A DNA stretch of 64,000 nucleotides from Oleiagrimonas soli (GCF_000761445.1 NZ_KN196470.1:1286823-1350822); one strand, 5' to 3'; positions 41,676 through 52,833 are shown, counted from the first letter of the stretch. Numbers and translations are program-made. Notes: generated by a model from the sequence alone, not told the origin.

Positions 41676-43031
41676 TTGAATCCAGAGAAATCGAACATCT
41701 CCGCGCCCTCGACGCGCATCATCCCCCGCGACCAGCACACGGTCTCCCGGCGCAACATCAGCAAAGCGGCACTGCGCGTGCTGTACACGCTGCACGAGGC
41801 CGGTTACCGCGCGTTGCTGGTCGGCGGCGCCGTGCGCGATCTGCTGATCGGGGTGCAGCCGAAGGATTTCGACGTGGCCACCGACGCCACGCCCGAGCAG
41901 GTGCGCAAGCTGTTCCGCAATTGCCGCCTGATCGGACGCCGCTTCCGCCTCGCGCATGTCGTGTTCGGGCGCGAGATCATCGAGGTGGCGACGTTCCGCG
42001 GCAGCGGCGAAGCCGGCGATGGCGAGACTGACGGCGACCGTCACATCGTCGACGGCCGCATCGTGCGCGACAACATCTGGGGCAGCATCGAGGAAGACGC
42101 CTTGCGGCGCGATTTCCGCGTCAACGCCATGTACTACGACATCGCCGACTTCAGCGTCCGCGACGACGTCGGTGGCATGCAGGACCTGCACGATCGCGTG
42201 CTGCACTTGATCGGCGATCCCGAGACCCGCTACCGCGAGGACCCGGTGCGCATGCTGCGCGCGGCGCGTCTGGCCGCGAAGCTGGACTTCGACATCGACC
42301 CCTCCGCTTCGGCGCCGTTCGCGGAACTGGCATCGTTGTTGGGCGAGGCCGCGCCGGCGCGGCTGTTCGACGAGTCGCTGAAATTGTTCATGGCCGGCTA
42401 TGCGCTGAAGAGTTTCCGCATGCTGCGTCGTTACGGCTTGCTGGCGCCGCTGTTCCCGGCCACGGCCAGGGCGCTCGACGGCGGCGACGACGAACTGCTG
42501 TCGATGATCGAGCAGGGCATGGCCAACACCGATGCACGCGTCGCGGAGGACAAGCCGGTCACCCCGGCGTTCCTGTTCGCGGTGCTGCTGTGGGGCGATG
42601 TCCGTGCCCAGGCGCAGGCGTTGATCGACGACGGCATCGCGCCGGCGCTGGCCTGGCAGCGCGCCGCGCATCGCGTCATCGCGAACCAGACGCAGCATGT
42701 GGCCATCCCGCGTCGCTTCACGCACGTGATGGAGGACATCTGGACGCTGCAGCCGCGCTTCGCGCAACGCACGCGCAAGCGCGTGTTCCGTCTGCTGGAG
42801 CATCCGCGTTTCCGCGCGGCCTACGATTTCCTGCTGCTGCGTGCCGGCGAATCGGACGACATCCGCGAGCAGGGCCAGTGGTGGACGACGGCGCAGGAGC
42901 AGCCGACCGATCAGCTGGCCGAGCAACTCGTTCCGTCGTCGCGCGGCGGCAAGAGCGGCAGCGGCACGCGCAAGCGCCGACGTCGGCGCGGTGGTCGCCG
43001 CAAGGCCGGCGGCAGCGATTCGGCGGAGTGA
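41676..43031 (+). CDS. pcnB: Poly(A) polymerase I
   Basis: 451 aa from a TTG at 41676 with GAGGAA upstream. Class II nucleotidyltransferase head: LLVGGAVRDLLIGVQPKDFDVATDATPEQV (GG and the D-x-D pair), RNCRLIGRRFRLAHV, and EDALRRDFRVNAMYYDI. The RNA-binding region follows. The highly basic C-terminal tail (KRRRRRGGRRK) distinguishes PcnB from CCA-adding enzymes. It adds poly(A) to RNA 3' ends, promoting decay. folK overlaps its stop (GTGA). Confidence 0.94.
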   Translation: MNPEKSNISAPSTRIIPRDQHTVSRRNISKAALRVLYTLHEAGYRALLVGGAVRDLLIGVQPKDFDVATDATPEQVRKLFRNCRLIGRRFRLAHVVFGREIIEVATFRGSGEAGDGETDGDRHIVDGRIVRDNIWGSIEEDALRRDFRVNAMYYDIADFSVRDDVGGMQDLHDRVLHLIGDPETRYREDPVRMLRAARLAAKLDFDIDPSASAPFAELASLLGEAAPARLFDESLKLFMAGYALKSFRMLRRYGLLAPLFPATARALDGGDDELLSMIEQGMANTDARVAEDKPVTPAFLFAVLLWGDVRAQAQALIDDGIAPALAWQRAAHRVIANQTQHVAIPRRFTHVMEDIWTLQPRFAQRTRKRVFRLLEHPRFRAAYDFLLLRAGESDDIREQGQWWTTAQEQPTDQLAEQLVPSSRGGKSGSGTRKRRRRRGGRRKAGGSDSAE

Positions 43032-43522
43032 GCGTGCGCGCGTACGTGGCTCTGGGCGGCAACCAGGGCGATCCGCAGGCGCGCGTGCGCGAAGCGTTCG
43101 CGGCGTTGGATGCGCTGCCGGACACGCGCGTGCGCAAACGCTCGTCGCTGTACCTGACGCCGCCGTGGGGCGTGACCGACCAGCCGGATTTCATCAACGC
43201 CGCAGCGGCGCTGGACACCGCGCTCGACCCGTGGGCGCTGATGCAGGCGCTGCTGGAGATCGAACGTCAGGCCGGACGCACCCGCGACGGCCAGCGCTGG
43301 GGACCGCGTACGCTGGATCTGGACCTGCTGCTGTACGGCGACCGCGTGATCGACGAGCCGGGTCTGAGCGTGCCGCACCCGCGCATCGCCGAACGCGCTT
43401 TCGTGCTGCTGCCGCTGGCCGAGCTCGATCCCGCGCTGGACGTGCCGGGGCAGGGCCGGGTCGACGCGCTGCTGAAGAAAATCGACGCCAGCGCTTGCAA
43501 GCGGCTGCCGCCGCCCACATGA
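43028..43522 (+). CDS. folK: 2-amino-4-hydroxy-6-hydroxymethyldihydropteridine pyrophosphokinase
   Basis: 164 aa from a GTG overlapping the pcnB stop. HPPK motifs: AYVALGGNQGDP, TPPWGVTDQPDFINAA, GQRWGPRTLDLDLLLYG with the D-L-D magnesium ligands, and VPHPRIAERAFVLLPL. It transfers pyrophosphate to the pterin in folate synthesis. pcnB-folK-panBC is the standard gammaproteobacterial order. Confidence 0.95.
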   Translation: MSVRAYVALGGNQGDPQARVREAFAALDALPDTRVRKRSSLYLTPPWGVTDQPDFINAAAALDTALDPWALMQALLEIERQAGRTRDGQRWGPRTLDLDLLLYGDRVIDEPGLSVPHPRIAERAFVLLPLAELDPALDVPGQGRVDALLKKIDASACKRLPPPT

Positions 43523-43611
43523 CACCCGGGACCACCGGCTGCGCGTTGTGCGACGCACTCGCTTGAGTGCCGGCCGACCCTCCCCCGATAATCGAATTCC
43601 TCAGCGCGAGA

Positions 43612-44442
43612 ATGCCTCACGTGTACACCGAGAACGCCCACGCCGACCGCAAGCCCGTCACTGCGCCCGCCTTGCGCGCGATGAAGGACGATGGCCGCAA
43701 GATCGTCATGCTCACCGCGTACGACGCCAGCTTTGCCGCGCGTGCGGATGAGGCCGGCATCGACGTCGTCTTGGTCGGCGATTCGCTGGGCATGGTGGTG
43801 CAGGGCCATGCCAGCACGCTGCCGGTGACGCTGGACCAGACCGTCTACCACACCGCGGCGGTGTCGCGCGGGCTGTCCAAGGCGCTGCTGGTGGCCGACC
43901 TGCCGTTCATGAGCGACCGCGATCCGGCGTTCGCGCTGGAGGCCGCGCGCCGGCTGATGGGCGAGGGCGGCGCGGCGATGGTCAAGCTGGAAGGCGCCGG
44001 TCACATCTGCGGCGTGATCGAGGCGCTGGTCGAGCGCAACGTGCCGGTGTGCGCGCATCTGGGGCTGACGCCGCAGTCCGTGCATCGCCTCGGCGGCTAC
44101 CGCGTGCAGGGGCGCGAGGAGGCCGTCGCCGAGCAGATCCTGGCCGACGCCCATGCCGTCGCCGCCGCGGGCGCGCAGTTGCTGGTGCTGGAAGCAGTGC
44201 CTGCCGAACTGGCCGCGCGCATCACCCGCGAACTGGATATTCCCACCATCGGCATCGGCGCCGGCGCGGATACCGACGGCCAGGTGCTGGTGGTGTACGA
44301 CATGTTGGGCATCACGCCGGGCAAGCGTCCCAAGTTCAGCAAGGATTTCCTGGCCGGTCGCGGTTCCGTGGTCGAGGCCATGGCCGCCTTCGCCGACGAT
44401 GTGCGCGATGGTCGTTTCCCCGCGGCCGAACACCAGTACTGA
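43612..44442 (+). CDS. panB: 3-methyl-2-oxobutanoate hydroxymethyltransferase
   Basis: 276 aa from ATG 43612 (GTG 43567 is an unlikely alternative). TIM barrel with [30 protein letters not shown] (metal Asp), [32 protein letters not shown]. It adds a hydroxymethyl group from 5,10-methylene-THF to ketoisovalerate, giving ketopantoate. First of the three pan genes for pantothenate; panC follows after 14 bases. Confidence 0.96.
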   Translation: MPHVYTENAHADRKPVTAPALRAMKDDGRKIVMLTAYDASFAARADEAGIDVVLVGDSLGMVVQGHASTLPVTLDQTVYHTAAVSRGLSKALLVADLPFMSDRDPAFALEAARRLMGEGGAAMVKLEGAGHICGVIEALVERNVPVCAHLGLTPQSVHRLGGYRVQGREEAVAEQILADAHAVAAAGAQLLVLEAVPAELAARITRELDIPTIGIGAGADTDGQVLVVYDMLGITPGKRPKFSKDFLAGRGSVVEAMAAFADDVRDGRFPAAEHQY

Positions 44443-44456
44443 GCCGGGCGCCACCG

Positions 44457-45302
44457 ATGCAGACCGTCACCGAAATCCAGGCCCTGCGCGCCGCCGTGCG
44501 CGGCTGGCGCGCCAGCGGTCAGGCCGTGGGCCTGGTGCCCACGATGGGCAATCTCCACGAAGGCCATTTCTCGCTGCTGAAGCAGGCGCGTGCGCGCTGC
44601 GATCGCGTGGTCGCCAGCGTGTTCGTCAATCCGACCCAGTTCGGTCCCGGCGAGGACTTCGAGCGCTATCCGCGCACGCTGGCGCAGGATCAGGTCGGGC
44701 TGGCCGAGCACGACTGCGACCTGGTGTTCGCGCCCAGCGTCGAAACCATGTATCCGTTCGGCCCCGAGCACTCCGTGCGCGTGCAGGTGCCGCGTCTGAC
44801 GGAAACGCTGGAAGGCGCGCATCGCCCTGGCCATTTCGACGGCATGGCGACCGTGGTCTGCAAACTGTTCAACCTGGTGCAGCCGGACGTGGCCGTGTTC
44901 GGGCAGAAGGATTTCCAGCAGCTGCGGGTAATCGAGCGCTTCGTGCGCGACCTCGGTCTGCCGGTCACGGTGCTGGCCGCGCCGATCGTGCGCGAAAGCG
45001 ACGGACTGGCGATGAGTTCGCGCAACCAGTACCTGTCGCCCGAGGAACGCCAGCGCGCCGTGGGCATCCATCGCACGCTGCAGGCCATGAAGGTCTGGCA
45101 TGTGGCGGGGCGTTCGCCACAGGCCATCGAGCAGGAGGCCGCCGCGCAGTTGCGCGAGCTCGGTTTCGAGCCGGATTACGCGGCCGTGCGCCGCAGCGCC
45201 GATCTGGCGCTGCCGGAGCACGGCGAACGCGAGCATCTGGTCGCGCTGATCGCGGCGCGGCTGGGTTCGACCCGCCTGATCGACAACCTGCTGCTGGACT
45301 GA
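44457..45302 (+). CDS. panC: Pantothenate synthetase
   Basis: 281 aa. Nucleotidyltransferase with HIGH-like [39 protein letters not shown] and [13 protein letters not shown]. It joins pantoate and beta-alanine with ATP. Follows panB directly; ends 83 bases before panD. Confidence 0.96.
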   Translation: MQTVTEIQALRAAVRGWRASGQAVGLVPTMGNLHEGHFSLLKQARARCDRVVASVFVNPTQFGPGEDFERYPRTLAQDQVGLAEHDCDLVFAPSVETMYPFGPEHSVRVQVPRLTETLEGAHRPGHFDGMATVVCKLFNLVQPDVAVFGQKDFQQLRVIERFVRDLGLPVTVLAAPIVRESDGLAMSSRNQYLSPEERQRAVGIHRTLQAMKVWHVAGRSPQAIEQEAAAQLRELGFEPDYAAVRRSADLALPEHGEREHLVALIAARLGSTRLIDNLLLD

Positions 45303-45385
45303 CGCCGCGCGTACATACGGCAGCGAATGCGTCCAGCCGCTATACTTTCTCCTTTCCCCAACACCGCATCCGTCGAGGCGACGTC

Positions 45386-45766
45386 ATGCATCTGAACATG
45401 CTCAAGGCCAAGATTCACCGCGCCACTGTCACGCACGCGGAACTGCACTACGAAGGTTCGATCGCCATCGACGGCGATCTGCTGGACGCGTCCGGCATCC
45501 GCGAGTACGAGCAGATCCATGCCTGGAACATCAACAGCGGGCAGCGTTTCGTGACCTACGCGCTGCGCGCCGAGGAAGGCTCCGGCATCATCTCCGTCAA
45601 CGGCAGCGCCGCGCGCAGCGCGCAGGCTGGTGATCTCATCATCATCGCCGCGTTCGTGACTCTGGACGAAGCCGAGCTGGCCGACTACAAGCCGCAGCTG
45701 GTCTACGTCGACGCCGACAACCGCATCAGCCACACCAATACCTCGATTCCCAAGCAGGCGGCCTGA
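45386..45766 (+). CDS. panD: Aspartate 1-decarboxylase proenzyme
   Basis: 126 aa. The self-cleavage site G24-S25 in HYEGSIAID yields the pyruvoyl cofactor; K9, Y58-like and N72-region motifs ([17 protein letters not shown]) are present. It makes beta-alanine for panC. TATACT at 45341-45346 in the gap suggests an extra promoter. Confidence 0.96.
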   Translation: MHLNMLKAKIHRATVTHAELHYEGSIAIDGDLLDASGIREYEQIHAWNINSGQRFVTYALRAEEGSGIISVNGSAARSAQAGDLIIIAAFVTLDEAELADYKPQLVYVDADNRISHTNTSIPKQAA

Positions 45767-45867
45767 GCGCCAGCGCGGGCCGGCGCCGGCCGGCCACGAA
45801 ACGCTTGCATTTCCCCGCGCGGCACCGTGTACTGAAGCCAACATCCGTTGGCCGAGCACGTCCGCGC

Positions 45868-46206
45868 ATGCCCGACAGTCGCTTCGTTCAGACCTGGCAG
45901 CACGCCGCACGCGAGCTGGAACTCCACGTCACGCCGTGGCGCGTGGTGCTGCTGCCTTCGGCGAAGTGTCTGGTGGCGGATCTGTGGATCGAGGGTTTCG
46001 GCTCGCCGCGCGGCATGCTGCTGTTCGGTCAGTCCGGTCAGATCGGCGACTACGGCGAAGAACTGCTGCGCGAGGCCTGGGCCTATACCGTGCTCGGTCT
46101 GGAACGTCATGTCGCCGACAGCCACGACGCGATCATGCAGCGCCTGCGTCAATGGGGCTGGTACGGCGCACCCGAGCGCATGCCGGGCTGGTTGATCGGC
46201 GCCTGA
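45868..46206 (+). CDS. Hypothetical protein
   Basis: 112 aa from ATG 45868 (an upstream ATG at 45805 lacks support). Soluble alpha/beta text: WQHAARELELHVTPWRVVLLPSAKC, DLWIEGFGSPRGMLLFG, QWGWYGAPERMPGWLIGA. No family recognised. Strong codon bias like its neighbours indicates a real gene. It ends one base before the convergent queG stop. Confidence 0.7.
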   Translation: MPDSRFVQTWQHAARELELHVTPWRVVLLPSAKCLVADLWIEGFGSPRGMLLFGQSGQIGDYGEELLREAWAYTVLGLERHVADSHDAIMQRLRQWGWYGAPERMPGWLIGA

Positions 46207-46207
46207 T

Positions 46208-47311
46208 TCAGTCGGCGGCTTCGGCCTTCGATCGCTTTCCCTGCTGCTCGCGCAGCGCCCATGCGACGTGTTCGCGCACCAGCGCGGACGGATGATCGGC
46301 GCGCGCCTGCAGCGCATCGACCACGGCGGGCGAGGGCGCGGCGTTGCCGAGCGCGACGGCGATGTTGCGCAGCCAGCCCTCGTAACCGGTGCGGCGGATT
46401 GCCATGCCCTGCGTGCGCTGCAGGAAGGTTTCCTCGTCCCAGGCGAACAGTTCGGTGAGTTTCGCGCCGTCCAGACCGTGGCGTGGCGCGAAGTCGGGCT
46501 CGGTCGCCTGCTGCGCGAACTTGTTCCACGGGCACACCAGCTGGCAATCGTCGCAGCCGAAGATGCGATTGCCCATCGGTGCGCGCAGCGGTTCCGGAAT
46601 CGCGCCCTTCAGTTCGATCGTCAGGTAGGAAATGCAGCGCCGCGCATCCAGCCGGTACGGCGCGACGATGGCCTGCGTCGGACAGATGTCGATGCAGCGC
46701 CGACAGGAGCCGCAGTGCGCGCTGGCCGGCTCGTCCAGCGGCAGCGGCAGGTCGGTGAACAGTTCACCGAGCAGGAACCAGGAGCTGGCGTCGCGGCTGA
46801 GCAGCAGCGTGTGCTTGCCGATCCAGCCCAGGCCTGCGTCGCGCGCCAGCGCTTTTTCCAGCACCGGCGCGGAATCGACGAAGGCGCGGTAGCCGAACGG
46901 ACCGACGGCGTCGGCGATGCGGTCGGCCAGTTTCTGCAGCCGGAGGCGCATCAGTTTGTGGTAGTCGCGGCCCAGCGCGTAGCGCGCCACGTAGCCGCGC
47001 TGGTCGTCCTCGATCACACTCCACGCGCCGCGCACGCCGGGCGGCATGTAGTCCATGCGCACGCAGATCACACGGCGCGTGCCCGGCTCCAGTTCGTCGG
47101 GACGGCTGCGCTTGCGGCCGTGACGCTGCATGTACGCCATCTCGCCGTGCAGGCCCTGCGCCAGCCAGTCTTCGAGATGCGCCTCGTCCTCGCGCAGCGA
47201 TGTGCCGGCCACGCCCAGCGCGCTGAAGCCGAGCGCCTTGGCCCAGTCCCGGATGTCGGCGACGAGGGCGTGCGGGTCGAGGTGGGCGGGCAAGTCGGGC
47301 ATGCGCGGCAT
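46208..47311 (-). CDS. queG: Epoxyqueuosine reductase
   Basis: 367 aa (ATG 47302 is an alternative start). N-terminal cobalamin-binding domain with GVAGTSLRE and the conserved catalytic-region LGRDYHKLMRLRL. Two [4Fe-4S] sites: CGSCRRCIDICPT, then CDDCQLVCPWN. C-terminal HEAT-like tail (AVALGNAAPSPAVVDALQARADHPSALVREHVAWAL). It reduces epoxyqueuosine to queuosine in tRNA wobble positions. Divergent from nnr, as yjeS/yjeF in E. coli. Confidence 0.95.
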   Translation of the reverse strand: MPRMPDLPAHLDPHALVADIRDWAKALGFSALGVAGTSLREDEAHLEDWLAQGLHGEMAYMQRHGRKRSRPDELEPGTRRVICVRMDYMPPGVRGAWSVIEDDQRGYVARYALGRDYHKLMRLRLQKLADRIADAVGPFGYRAFVDSAPVLEKALARDAGLGWIGKHTLLLSRDASSWFLLGELFTDLPLPLDEPASAHCGSCRRCIDICPTQAIVAPYRLDARRCISYLTIELKGAIPEPLRAPMGNRIFGCDDCQLVCPWNKFAQQATEPDFAPRHGLDGAKLTELFAWDEETFLQRTQGMAIRRTGYEGWLRNIAVALGNAAPSPAVVDALQARADHPSALVREHVAWALREQQGKRSKAEAAD

Positions 47312-47392
47312 TGTAGTGGGTCGCGTCGATGCACTGCCCCCTGCAAGCCATCGTTGCTACGCTTCATGCATGTCCCTGAGGGTTTCTTCGAC

Positions 47393-48868
47393 ATGAGTGT
47401 CCCGATGTCGCGCGCGTTGTACACGGCGGCGCAGGTGCGCGCGCAGGACCGGCATGCCATCGAGCAATGGGGCGTGCCCGGTTTCACCCTGATGCAGCGC
47501 GCCGCGCATGCCGCGTTCGGCGTGTTGCGCACGCGCTGGCCGCAGGCGCGCAGGCTGCTGCTGCTGTGCGGGCCGGGCAACAACGGCGGCGATGCTTTTC
47601 TGCTCGGCGCGCTGGCGTTGCAGGCTGGATTCGAGGTGCGTGCCGCGACGCTGAGCGATACGGCGCAGGGCGATGCGCTGCTGGCGCGGCGTGCGTTCGA
47701 GGACGCCGGCGGCGTTCGTGCCGGCGCGGTCGAGGCCTGTTCGCGGGAGCGGTTCGACGTCATCGTCGACGGTCTGTTCGGCACCGGATTGAGTCGCGCG
47801 CCGGAAGGGGCGGCAGCGCAGTGGATCGCGTGGGCCAACGCCAGCGGACGTCCGATCCTGGCACTCGACGTGCCTTCCGGCCTGGACGCCGATACCGGCG
47901 TGGCGCGCGATCCCTGCGTGCGCGCCGCGGCCACCGTGACCTTCGTGGCGCACAAGCGCGGACTGTTCACGGCCGACGCCGGCGACTGTTGCGGCGCGTT
48001 GCACCTGGACCGACTGGAACTGCCGGAACCGACCTCGCCGCCACCCGACGCGGAGCTGTTGCGCGCGCACGGCCTGCCGCCGAGGCGACGCAATAGCCAC
48101 AAGGGCAGCAACGGTCATGTGCTGGCGCTGGGCGGCGACGCCGGCACCGGCGGCGCCATCCGGCTGTGTTCGGAAGCCGCTCTGCGCGCCGGCGCGGGAC
48201 TGGTCAGCGTGGCCACGCGCGCCGCGCACATCGGCGCGCTGAATGCGGCGCGCCCGGAACTGATGGCGCATGCGGTCGAGCAGCAAGCCGACCTCGCGCC
48301 GATACTGCGCCAGGCCAGCGTGCTGGCGATCGGTCCCGGTCTGGGGCAGGGCGACTGGGGGCGTGCGTTGTGGCAGGCCGCGCTGGACTGCGATCTGCCT
48401 CAGGTCGTCGACGCCGACGCGCTCAATCTGCTGGCCGCGCATCCCGCGCCGCTGCCGGCACGTTGCGTGCTGACGCCGCATCCGGGCGAGGCGGCGCGGC
48501 TGCTGCAGACCGATACGGCGACGATCCAGGCCGACCGCTTCGCCGCCGTGCGCGAGTTGGCTGCGCGCTACCGCGCCGTGGTCGCGCTGAAGGGCAGCGG
48601 CAGCCTGATCGCCACGCCCGAAGGCCGGGTAGCGGTCTGTCCGTGGGGCAATCCCGGCATGGCGGCCGGCGGCATGGGTGACGTGCTCACCGGCATCATC
48701 GCGGCGCTGCTCGCGCAGGGCCTGTCGCCGTGGGACGCCGCCTGCCTGGGGGTTGGCTTGCACGCGCGGGCCGGCGATCATGCCGCGGCGGCCGGTGGCG
48801 AACGCGGTTTGCTGGCCTCCGATCTTTTCCTACCGTTGCGCGAGTTGCTCAATGCCGATCCGAACTGA
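47393..48868 (+). CDS. nnr: Bifunctional NAD(P)H-hydrate epimerase / ADP-dependent dehydratase
   Basis: 491 aa from ATG 47393 with GAGGG upstream. YjeF_N epimerase domain (LCGPGNNGGDAFLLGALA, VDGLFGTGLSR, ALDVPSGLDADTG) to ~215. A ribokinase-like dehydratase domain follows (HKGSNGHVLALGGDAGTGGA, VLTPHPGEAARLL, NPGMAAGGMGDVLTGIIAALL). It repairs hydrated NADH/NADPH. tsaE begins inside its last codons. Confidence 0.95.
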   Translation: MSVPMSRALYTAAQVRAQDRHAIEQWGVPGFTLMQRAAHAAFGVLRTRWPQARRLLLLCGPGNNGGDAFLLGALALQAGFEVRAATLSDTAQGDALLARRAFEDAGGVRAGAVEACSRERFDVIVDGLFGTGLSRAPEGAAAQWIAWANASGRPILALDVPSGLDADTGVARDPCVRAAATVTFVAHKRGLFTADAGDCCGALHLDRLELPEPTSPPPDAELLRAHGLPPRRRNSHKGSNGHVLALGGDAGTGGAIRLCSEAALRAGAGLVSVATRAAHIGALNAARPELMAHAVEQQADLAPILRQASVLAIGPGLGQGDWGRALWQAALDCDLPQVVDADALNLLAAHPAPLPARCVLTPHPGEAARLLQTDTATIQADRFAAVRELAARYRAVVALKGSGSLIATPEGRVAVCPWGNPGMAAGGMGDVLTGIIAALLAQGLSPWDAACLGVGLHARAGDHAAAAGGERGLLASDLFLPLRELLNADPN

Positions 48869-49331
48869 GCCGGATGCCCTGATGCTGGCCGACCCCGACG
48901 CCACCGAGGCGTTCGGCCGCGCGCTGGCCGCCGCCAGTGGAAACGGCGGACTGGTGATCTATCTGCACGGCGACCTCGGCGCGGGCAAGACCTCGCTCGC
49001 GCGCGCCTTCCTTTCCGCGCTGGGTGCCGGCGAGCGCATCAAGAGCCCGACCTACAGCCTGATCGAGCCCTACACGCTGGCCGATGGGCGCGCTGCCTGG
49101 CATCTGGATCTGTACCGCATCGCCGATCCCGGCGAGCTGGAATGGCTGGGCCTCGATGCGCTGGCCGACCCGGGCGCCGTGATTCTCGTCGAGTGGCCGC
49201 AGCGCGGCGCCGGTGCCTTGCCGGCCGCCGATCTGCATCTGCGTTTCGAGCATGCCGACGCGGCGCGGCGTCTGCGCCTGCAGCCGGCGAGCGCACGCGG
49301 CGAGCGGGTGGTTTCTGATTTAACTTATTGA
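48852..49331 (+). CDS. tsaE: tRNA threonylcarbamoyladenosine biosynthesis ATPase
   Basis: 159 aa from ATG 48852, overlapping nnr by 17 bases; ATG 48882 is possible. Walker A LHGDLGAGKTSLARAFL, SPTYSLIEPY, HLDLYRIADPGELEWLGLD, ILVEWPQRG. TsaE powers the TsaBD complex for t6A37 in tRNAs that read ANN codons. Order nnr-tsaE-amiC-mutL is conserved. Confidence 0.95.
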   Translation: MPIRTEPDALMLADPDATEAFGRALAAASGNGGLVIYLHGDLGAGKTSLARAFLSALGAGERIKSPTYSLIEPYTLADGRAAWHLDLYRIADPGELEWLGLDALADPGAVILVEWPQRGAGALPAADLHLRFEHADAARRLRLQPASARGERVVSDLTY

Positions 49332-49474
49332 TAATCCATTTGAATCTTCCGCTCCCGCAAGCTCCGAAGATACCGTCCTGAACGAAGGTAACTTCTGACA
49401 AAGTTGGCGCAGGTGGCGGATTCAAAAGGGAAAAGGGCTTGATTCCCGGTCGCGTTTGGGGTATCAAACGCACC

Positions 49475-50872
49475 ATGCGCGAAGTGTGCCGGCCACTGCT
49501 TGTTTTTCTGCTCGCCGTAGCGGCGACGGTCGCCCTGCGCCCGGCGTATGCGTCCGGCGCGGGACAGGTGCGCGCCATGCGCATGTCCACCAGCGATCAG
49601 CACACCCGCGCGGTGTTCGAGCTGTCGTCCTCGCTCGACTACAAGCTGTTCCAGCTGAAGAATCCGGATCGCGTGGTGCTCGACTTCGACGATGCGCGTC
49701 TCGCCAGCGGCTTCCAGTCGCCGGGCGCGAACGGACTGCTGAAGGACGTGCGCACCGGCAAGCATGGCAAGCACGGCGTGCGCGTCGTGCTCGACATGAA
49801 GGCGGGCGTGCAGGTGAAGAGCTTCCTGCTCGATCCCGCCGGCGGCAACAGCCATCGGCTGGTGCTGGACCTGTATCCGTCGTCGGATGCCGGTCGCGCC
49901 ATCGTGCGGCGCACGGCGCCGGTCGGCGAGCGCAAGGTGCTGATCGCGATCGATCCCGGTCATGGCGGCAAGGACTCCGGCGCGCACGGTCGCGGCGGGT
50001 TGGAGGAAAAGACGGTCACGCTGGCCATCGCCAAGCGACTGGCGGCGCTGGTCAACAAGCAGCCGGGCATGAAGGCCATCCTGACCCGCGACGACGATAC
50101 CTACATTCCGCTGGAGCGCCGCTTCGAGATCGCGCGCCAGCACAAGGCCGACATGTTCGTGTCCATCCACGCCAACTCGTGCCCGAACCACTGTTCGGCG
50201 CGCGGCGCGTCGGTGTGGGTGCTGTCCACGCACGGCAAGGAAAGCGAGGCCGGCAAGTGGCTGGCGCGCAGCGAGAACGCGTCCGATCTGATTGGCGTGT
50301 CGCTGGACAACCGCAGCCATACGCTCGCCTCGGTCCTGTTGGACCTGTCGCAGGGCGCCAGCATGCAGGCCAGCAAGCAGGTCGGGCACGATGTGCTCGG
50401 CGCGCTGAAGGGCATCATTCCGCTGTACAAGCCCAGCGTGCAGCACGCCAACTTCGTCGTGTTGCGTTCGCCGGACGTGCCGTCGATCCTGGTCGAGACG
50501 GCCTTCATCAGCAATCGCCACGACGAGCGTCTGCTGCGTTCCTCGTCGTACCGGCAGAAGATGGCGGACGCCATTCTCAAGGGGCTGGACCGCTACTTCA
50601 CCACCACGCCGCCGCAGGGCACGTGGTTTGCCGCGCAGTGGGCGAAGAAGCACGGCATGCAGATCGCCTCGACCACGGATGCCACCGCCTCCGTCGATGC
50701 GCCCTCGCGCGCGGATGCCAACGTGCAGGATCTGCACAAGGTGAGCAGCGGCGAAACGCTGTCGGGCATCGCGCACCAGTACGGCGTCAGCATGGACGCC
50801 ATCAAGAACGCCAACAACCTGGACGGCAACATGGTCCGCGCCGGCAGCATGCTGGCGATTCCGGCGGGCTGA
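49475..50872 (+). CDS. amiC: N-acetylmuramoyl-L-alanine amidase (AmiC/AmiB type) with LysM
   Basis: 465 aa from ATG 49475 with a signal peptide (1-27, ending AYA). AMIN domain (~32-135; [24 protein letters not shown]). Amidase_3 catalytic domain with zinc ligands in [26 protein letters not shown] and FVSIHANS, and catalytic Glu in [12 protein letters not shown]-terminal LysM ([29 protein letters not shown]). It cleaves septal peptidoglycan cross-strand peptides during daughter-cell separation. LysM at the C-terminus resembles AmiB rather than E. coli AmiC. Confidence 0.94.
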   Translation: MREVCRPLLVFLLAVAATVALRPAYASGAGQVRAMRMSTSDQHTRAVFELSSSLDYKLFQLKNPDRVVLDFDDARLASGFQSPGANGLLKDVRTGKHGKHGVRVVLDMKAGVQVKSFLLDPAGGNSHRLVLDLYPSSDAGRAIVRRTAPVGERKVLIAIDPGHGGKDSGAHGRGGLEEKTVTLAIAKRLAALVNKQPGMKAILTRDDDTYIPLERRFEIARQHKADMFVSIHANSCPNHCSARGASVWVLSTHGKESEAGKWLARSENASDLIGVSLDNRSHTLASVLLDLSQGASMQASKQVGHDVLGALKGIIPLYKPSVQHANFVVLRSPDVPSILVETAFISNRHDERLLRSSSYRQKMADAILKGLDRYFTTTPPQGTWFAAQWAKKHGMQIASTTDATASVDAPSRADANVQDLHKVSSGETLSGIAHQYGVSMDAIKNANNLDGNMVRAGSMLAIPAG

Positions 50873-50933
50873 TCCGCCCCGAACCGGCGTGCCGCGCTGG
50901 TATCCTTGGCGACTCGTACCCTGCGAGTCCGTC

Positions 50934-52772
50934 ATGCCCTCCAACATCCGTCCGCTTCCGCCCGAACTGATCAACCAGATTGCCGCCGGCGAGGTGATCG
51001 AGCGGCCGGCGTCGGTGGTCAAGGAACTGGTCGAGAACAGTCTCGACGCCGGCGCGCGGCGCATCGAGGTGGAGATCGAGGCCGGCGGCGCGCGGCGCAT
51101 CTGCGTGCGCGACGACGGCGGCGGCATCGCGCCCGAGCAGCTGCCGCTGGCAGTGGCTTCGCACGCGACCAGCAAGATCGGCAGCTTCGACGACCTCGAA
51201 CACGTCGCCACCATGGGTTTCCGCGGCGAGGCGCTGGCCTCGATCGCTTCGGTGTCGCGCTTCGCGCTGACCTCGCGTCCGCGCGACACCGATGCCGCGT
51301 TCCGCATCGAGGTCGACGGCGGCGCCATCGGCGACTCGCGCCCCGCGCCGCATCCGCCAGGCAGCAGCGTCGACGTGCGCGACCTGTTCTACAACGTGCC
51401 GGCGCGGCGCAAGTTCCTGCGCACCGAACGCACCGAGTTCGGCCGCATCGACGAGTTGCTGAAGACGCTCTCGCTGGTGCACGAGCATGTCGAGTTCCGG
51501 CTCAGCCACAACGGGCGGCAGGTGCGCTTGCTGCGACCGGCCGCCGACGAGCGCGCGGCGCTGGCGCGTGTCGGCGAAGTGCTGGGCGAAACGTTCACCG
51601 AAGCTAGCCTGCGCATCGACCATGCCGCCGCAGGCATGCGCCTGTCCGGCTGGGTCGGACTGCCCACGGCCGCGCGCAGCCAGGCCGATCAGCAATATTT
51701 CTACGTCAACGGCCGCATGGTGCGCGACAAGGTGGTCGCGCACGCGGTGCGTCAGGCCTATGCCGACGTGCTGTTCCACGGCCGGCATCCCGCCTTCGTG
51801 CTGTTCCTCGAACTCGATCCGGCCGGCGTCGACGTCAACGTGCATCCGGCCAAGAGCGAAGTGCGCTTCCGCGAGCAGCGCCTGGTGCACGATTTCCTGT
51901 TTCGCACGCTGCACGAGGCGTTGTCGGAGACGCGCGCGGGCAGCGTGATGTCGCAGCCGGTCGCGCCGCTGGCCGGTACGCAGTCCGTGGCCGATGGCTC
52001 GATCCCGGCCGCGTCGCCCGCCATGTTCGGCGGCAGCGGTGGTGGCGGGCGTGCGCACAATGGCGGCGTTTGGCGCAGCCAGGCCGGCCTGTCGCTGGGC
52101 GTGCGCGAGGCGCCGCTGGCCGACTATCAGGCGCTGGTCGGCGAGGCGCCGCAGCGCGGTTTGCCGGCGTCGACCGACGATGCGGACATCCCGCCGCTCG
52201 GCTACGCGCTGGCGCAGCTCAAGAGCATCTTCGTGCTGGCCGAGAACGCGCATGGGCTGGTGCTGGTCGACATGCACGCTGCGCACGAGCGCATCACCTA
52301 CGAGCGCATGAAAAACGCGCGCAGCGGCAGCGGACTGCGCACGCAGATGCTGCTGGTGCCGCTGGCGCTGGCGGTTTCGGCGCGCGAGGCCGAGGCGGCC
52401 GAGGAACACGCCGAGGCACTGGCCGGTTGGGGACTGGAACTGTCGCGCAGCGGCCCGAACCAGATCACCGTGCGCCGCATTCCCGCGCTGCTGGAAGGCG
52501 CGGACGTGTCGCAGCTGACCCGCGACGTGCTCGGCGAACTGGCCCAGCACGGCAGCTCGCGCAAGCTCGAAGAGCTGGAGAACGAACTGCTGTCGACGAT
52601 GGCCTGCCACGGTTCCGTGCGCGCCGGTCGCCGTCTGAGCGTGGCTGAGATGAACGCGCTGCTGCGCGACATGGAAGCCACCGAGCGCTCCGGTCAGTGC
52701 AACCACGGGCGGCCGACCTGGGTGCAACTGGGCATGCACGAGTTGGATCGCCTGTTCAATCGCGGACGCTGA
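50934..52772 (+). CDS. mutL: DNA mismatch repair protein MutL
   Basis: 612 aa. GHKL ATPase: [57 protein letters not shown]. Then the transducer ([25 protein letters not shown]), a Gly/Ala-rich linker (~340-400), and the C-terminal dimerisation domain ([44 protein letters not shown]). No DQHA-x2-E-x4-E endonuclease motif is seen; DMHAAHER replaces it, as in E. coli-like MutL. Confidence 0.95.
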   Translation: MPSNIRPLPPELINQIAAGEVIERPASVVKELVENSLDAGARRIEVEIEAGGARRICVRDDGGGIAPEQLPLAVASHATSKIGSFDDLEHVATMGFRGEALASIASVSRFALTSRPRDTDAAFRIEVDGGAIGDSRPAPHPPGSSVDVRDLFYNVPARRKFLRTERTEFGRIDELLKTLSLVHEHVEFRLSHNGRQVRLLRPAADERAALARVGEVLGETFTEASLRIDHAAAGMRLSGWVGLPTAARSQADQQYFYVNGRMVRDKVVAHAVRQAYADVLFHGRHPAFVLFLELDPAGVDVNVHPAKSEVRFREQRLVHDFLFRTLHEALSETRAGSVMSQPVAPLAGTQSVADGSIPAASPAMFGGSGGGGRAHNGGVWRSQAGLSLGVREAPLADYQALVGEAPQRGLPASTDDADIPPLGYALAQLKSIFVLAENAHGLVLVDMHAAHERITYERMKNARSGSGLRTQMLLVPLALAVSAREAEAAEEHAEALAGWGLELSRSGPNQITVRRIPALLEGADVSQLTRDVLGELAQHGSSRKLEELENELLSTMACHGSVRAGRRLSVAEMNALLRDMEATERSGQCNHGRPTWVQLGMHELDRLFNRGR

Positions 52773-52833
52773 TTCGCGCTTGAACGGCTCCCGCAGGGCC
52801 TATACTCGAACGGTCCGTAGCCGGAGATCGTCC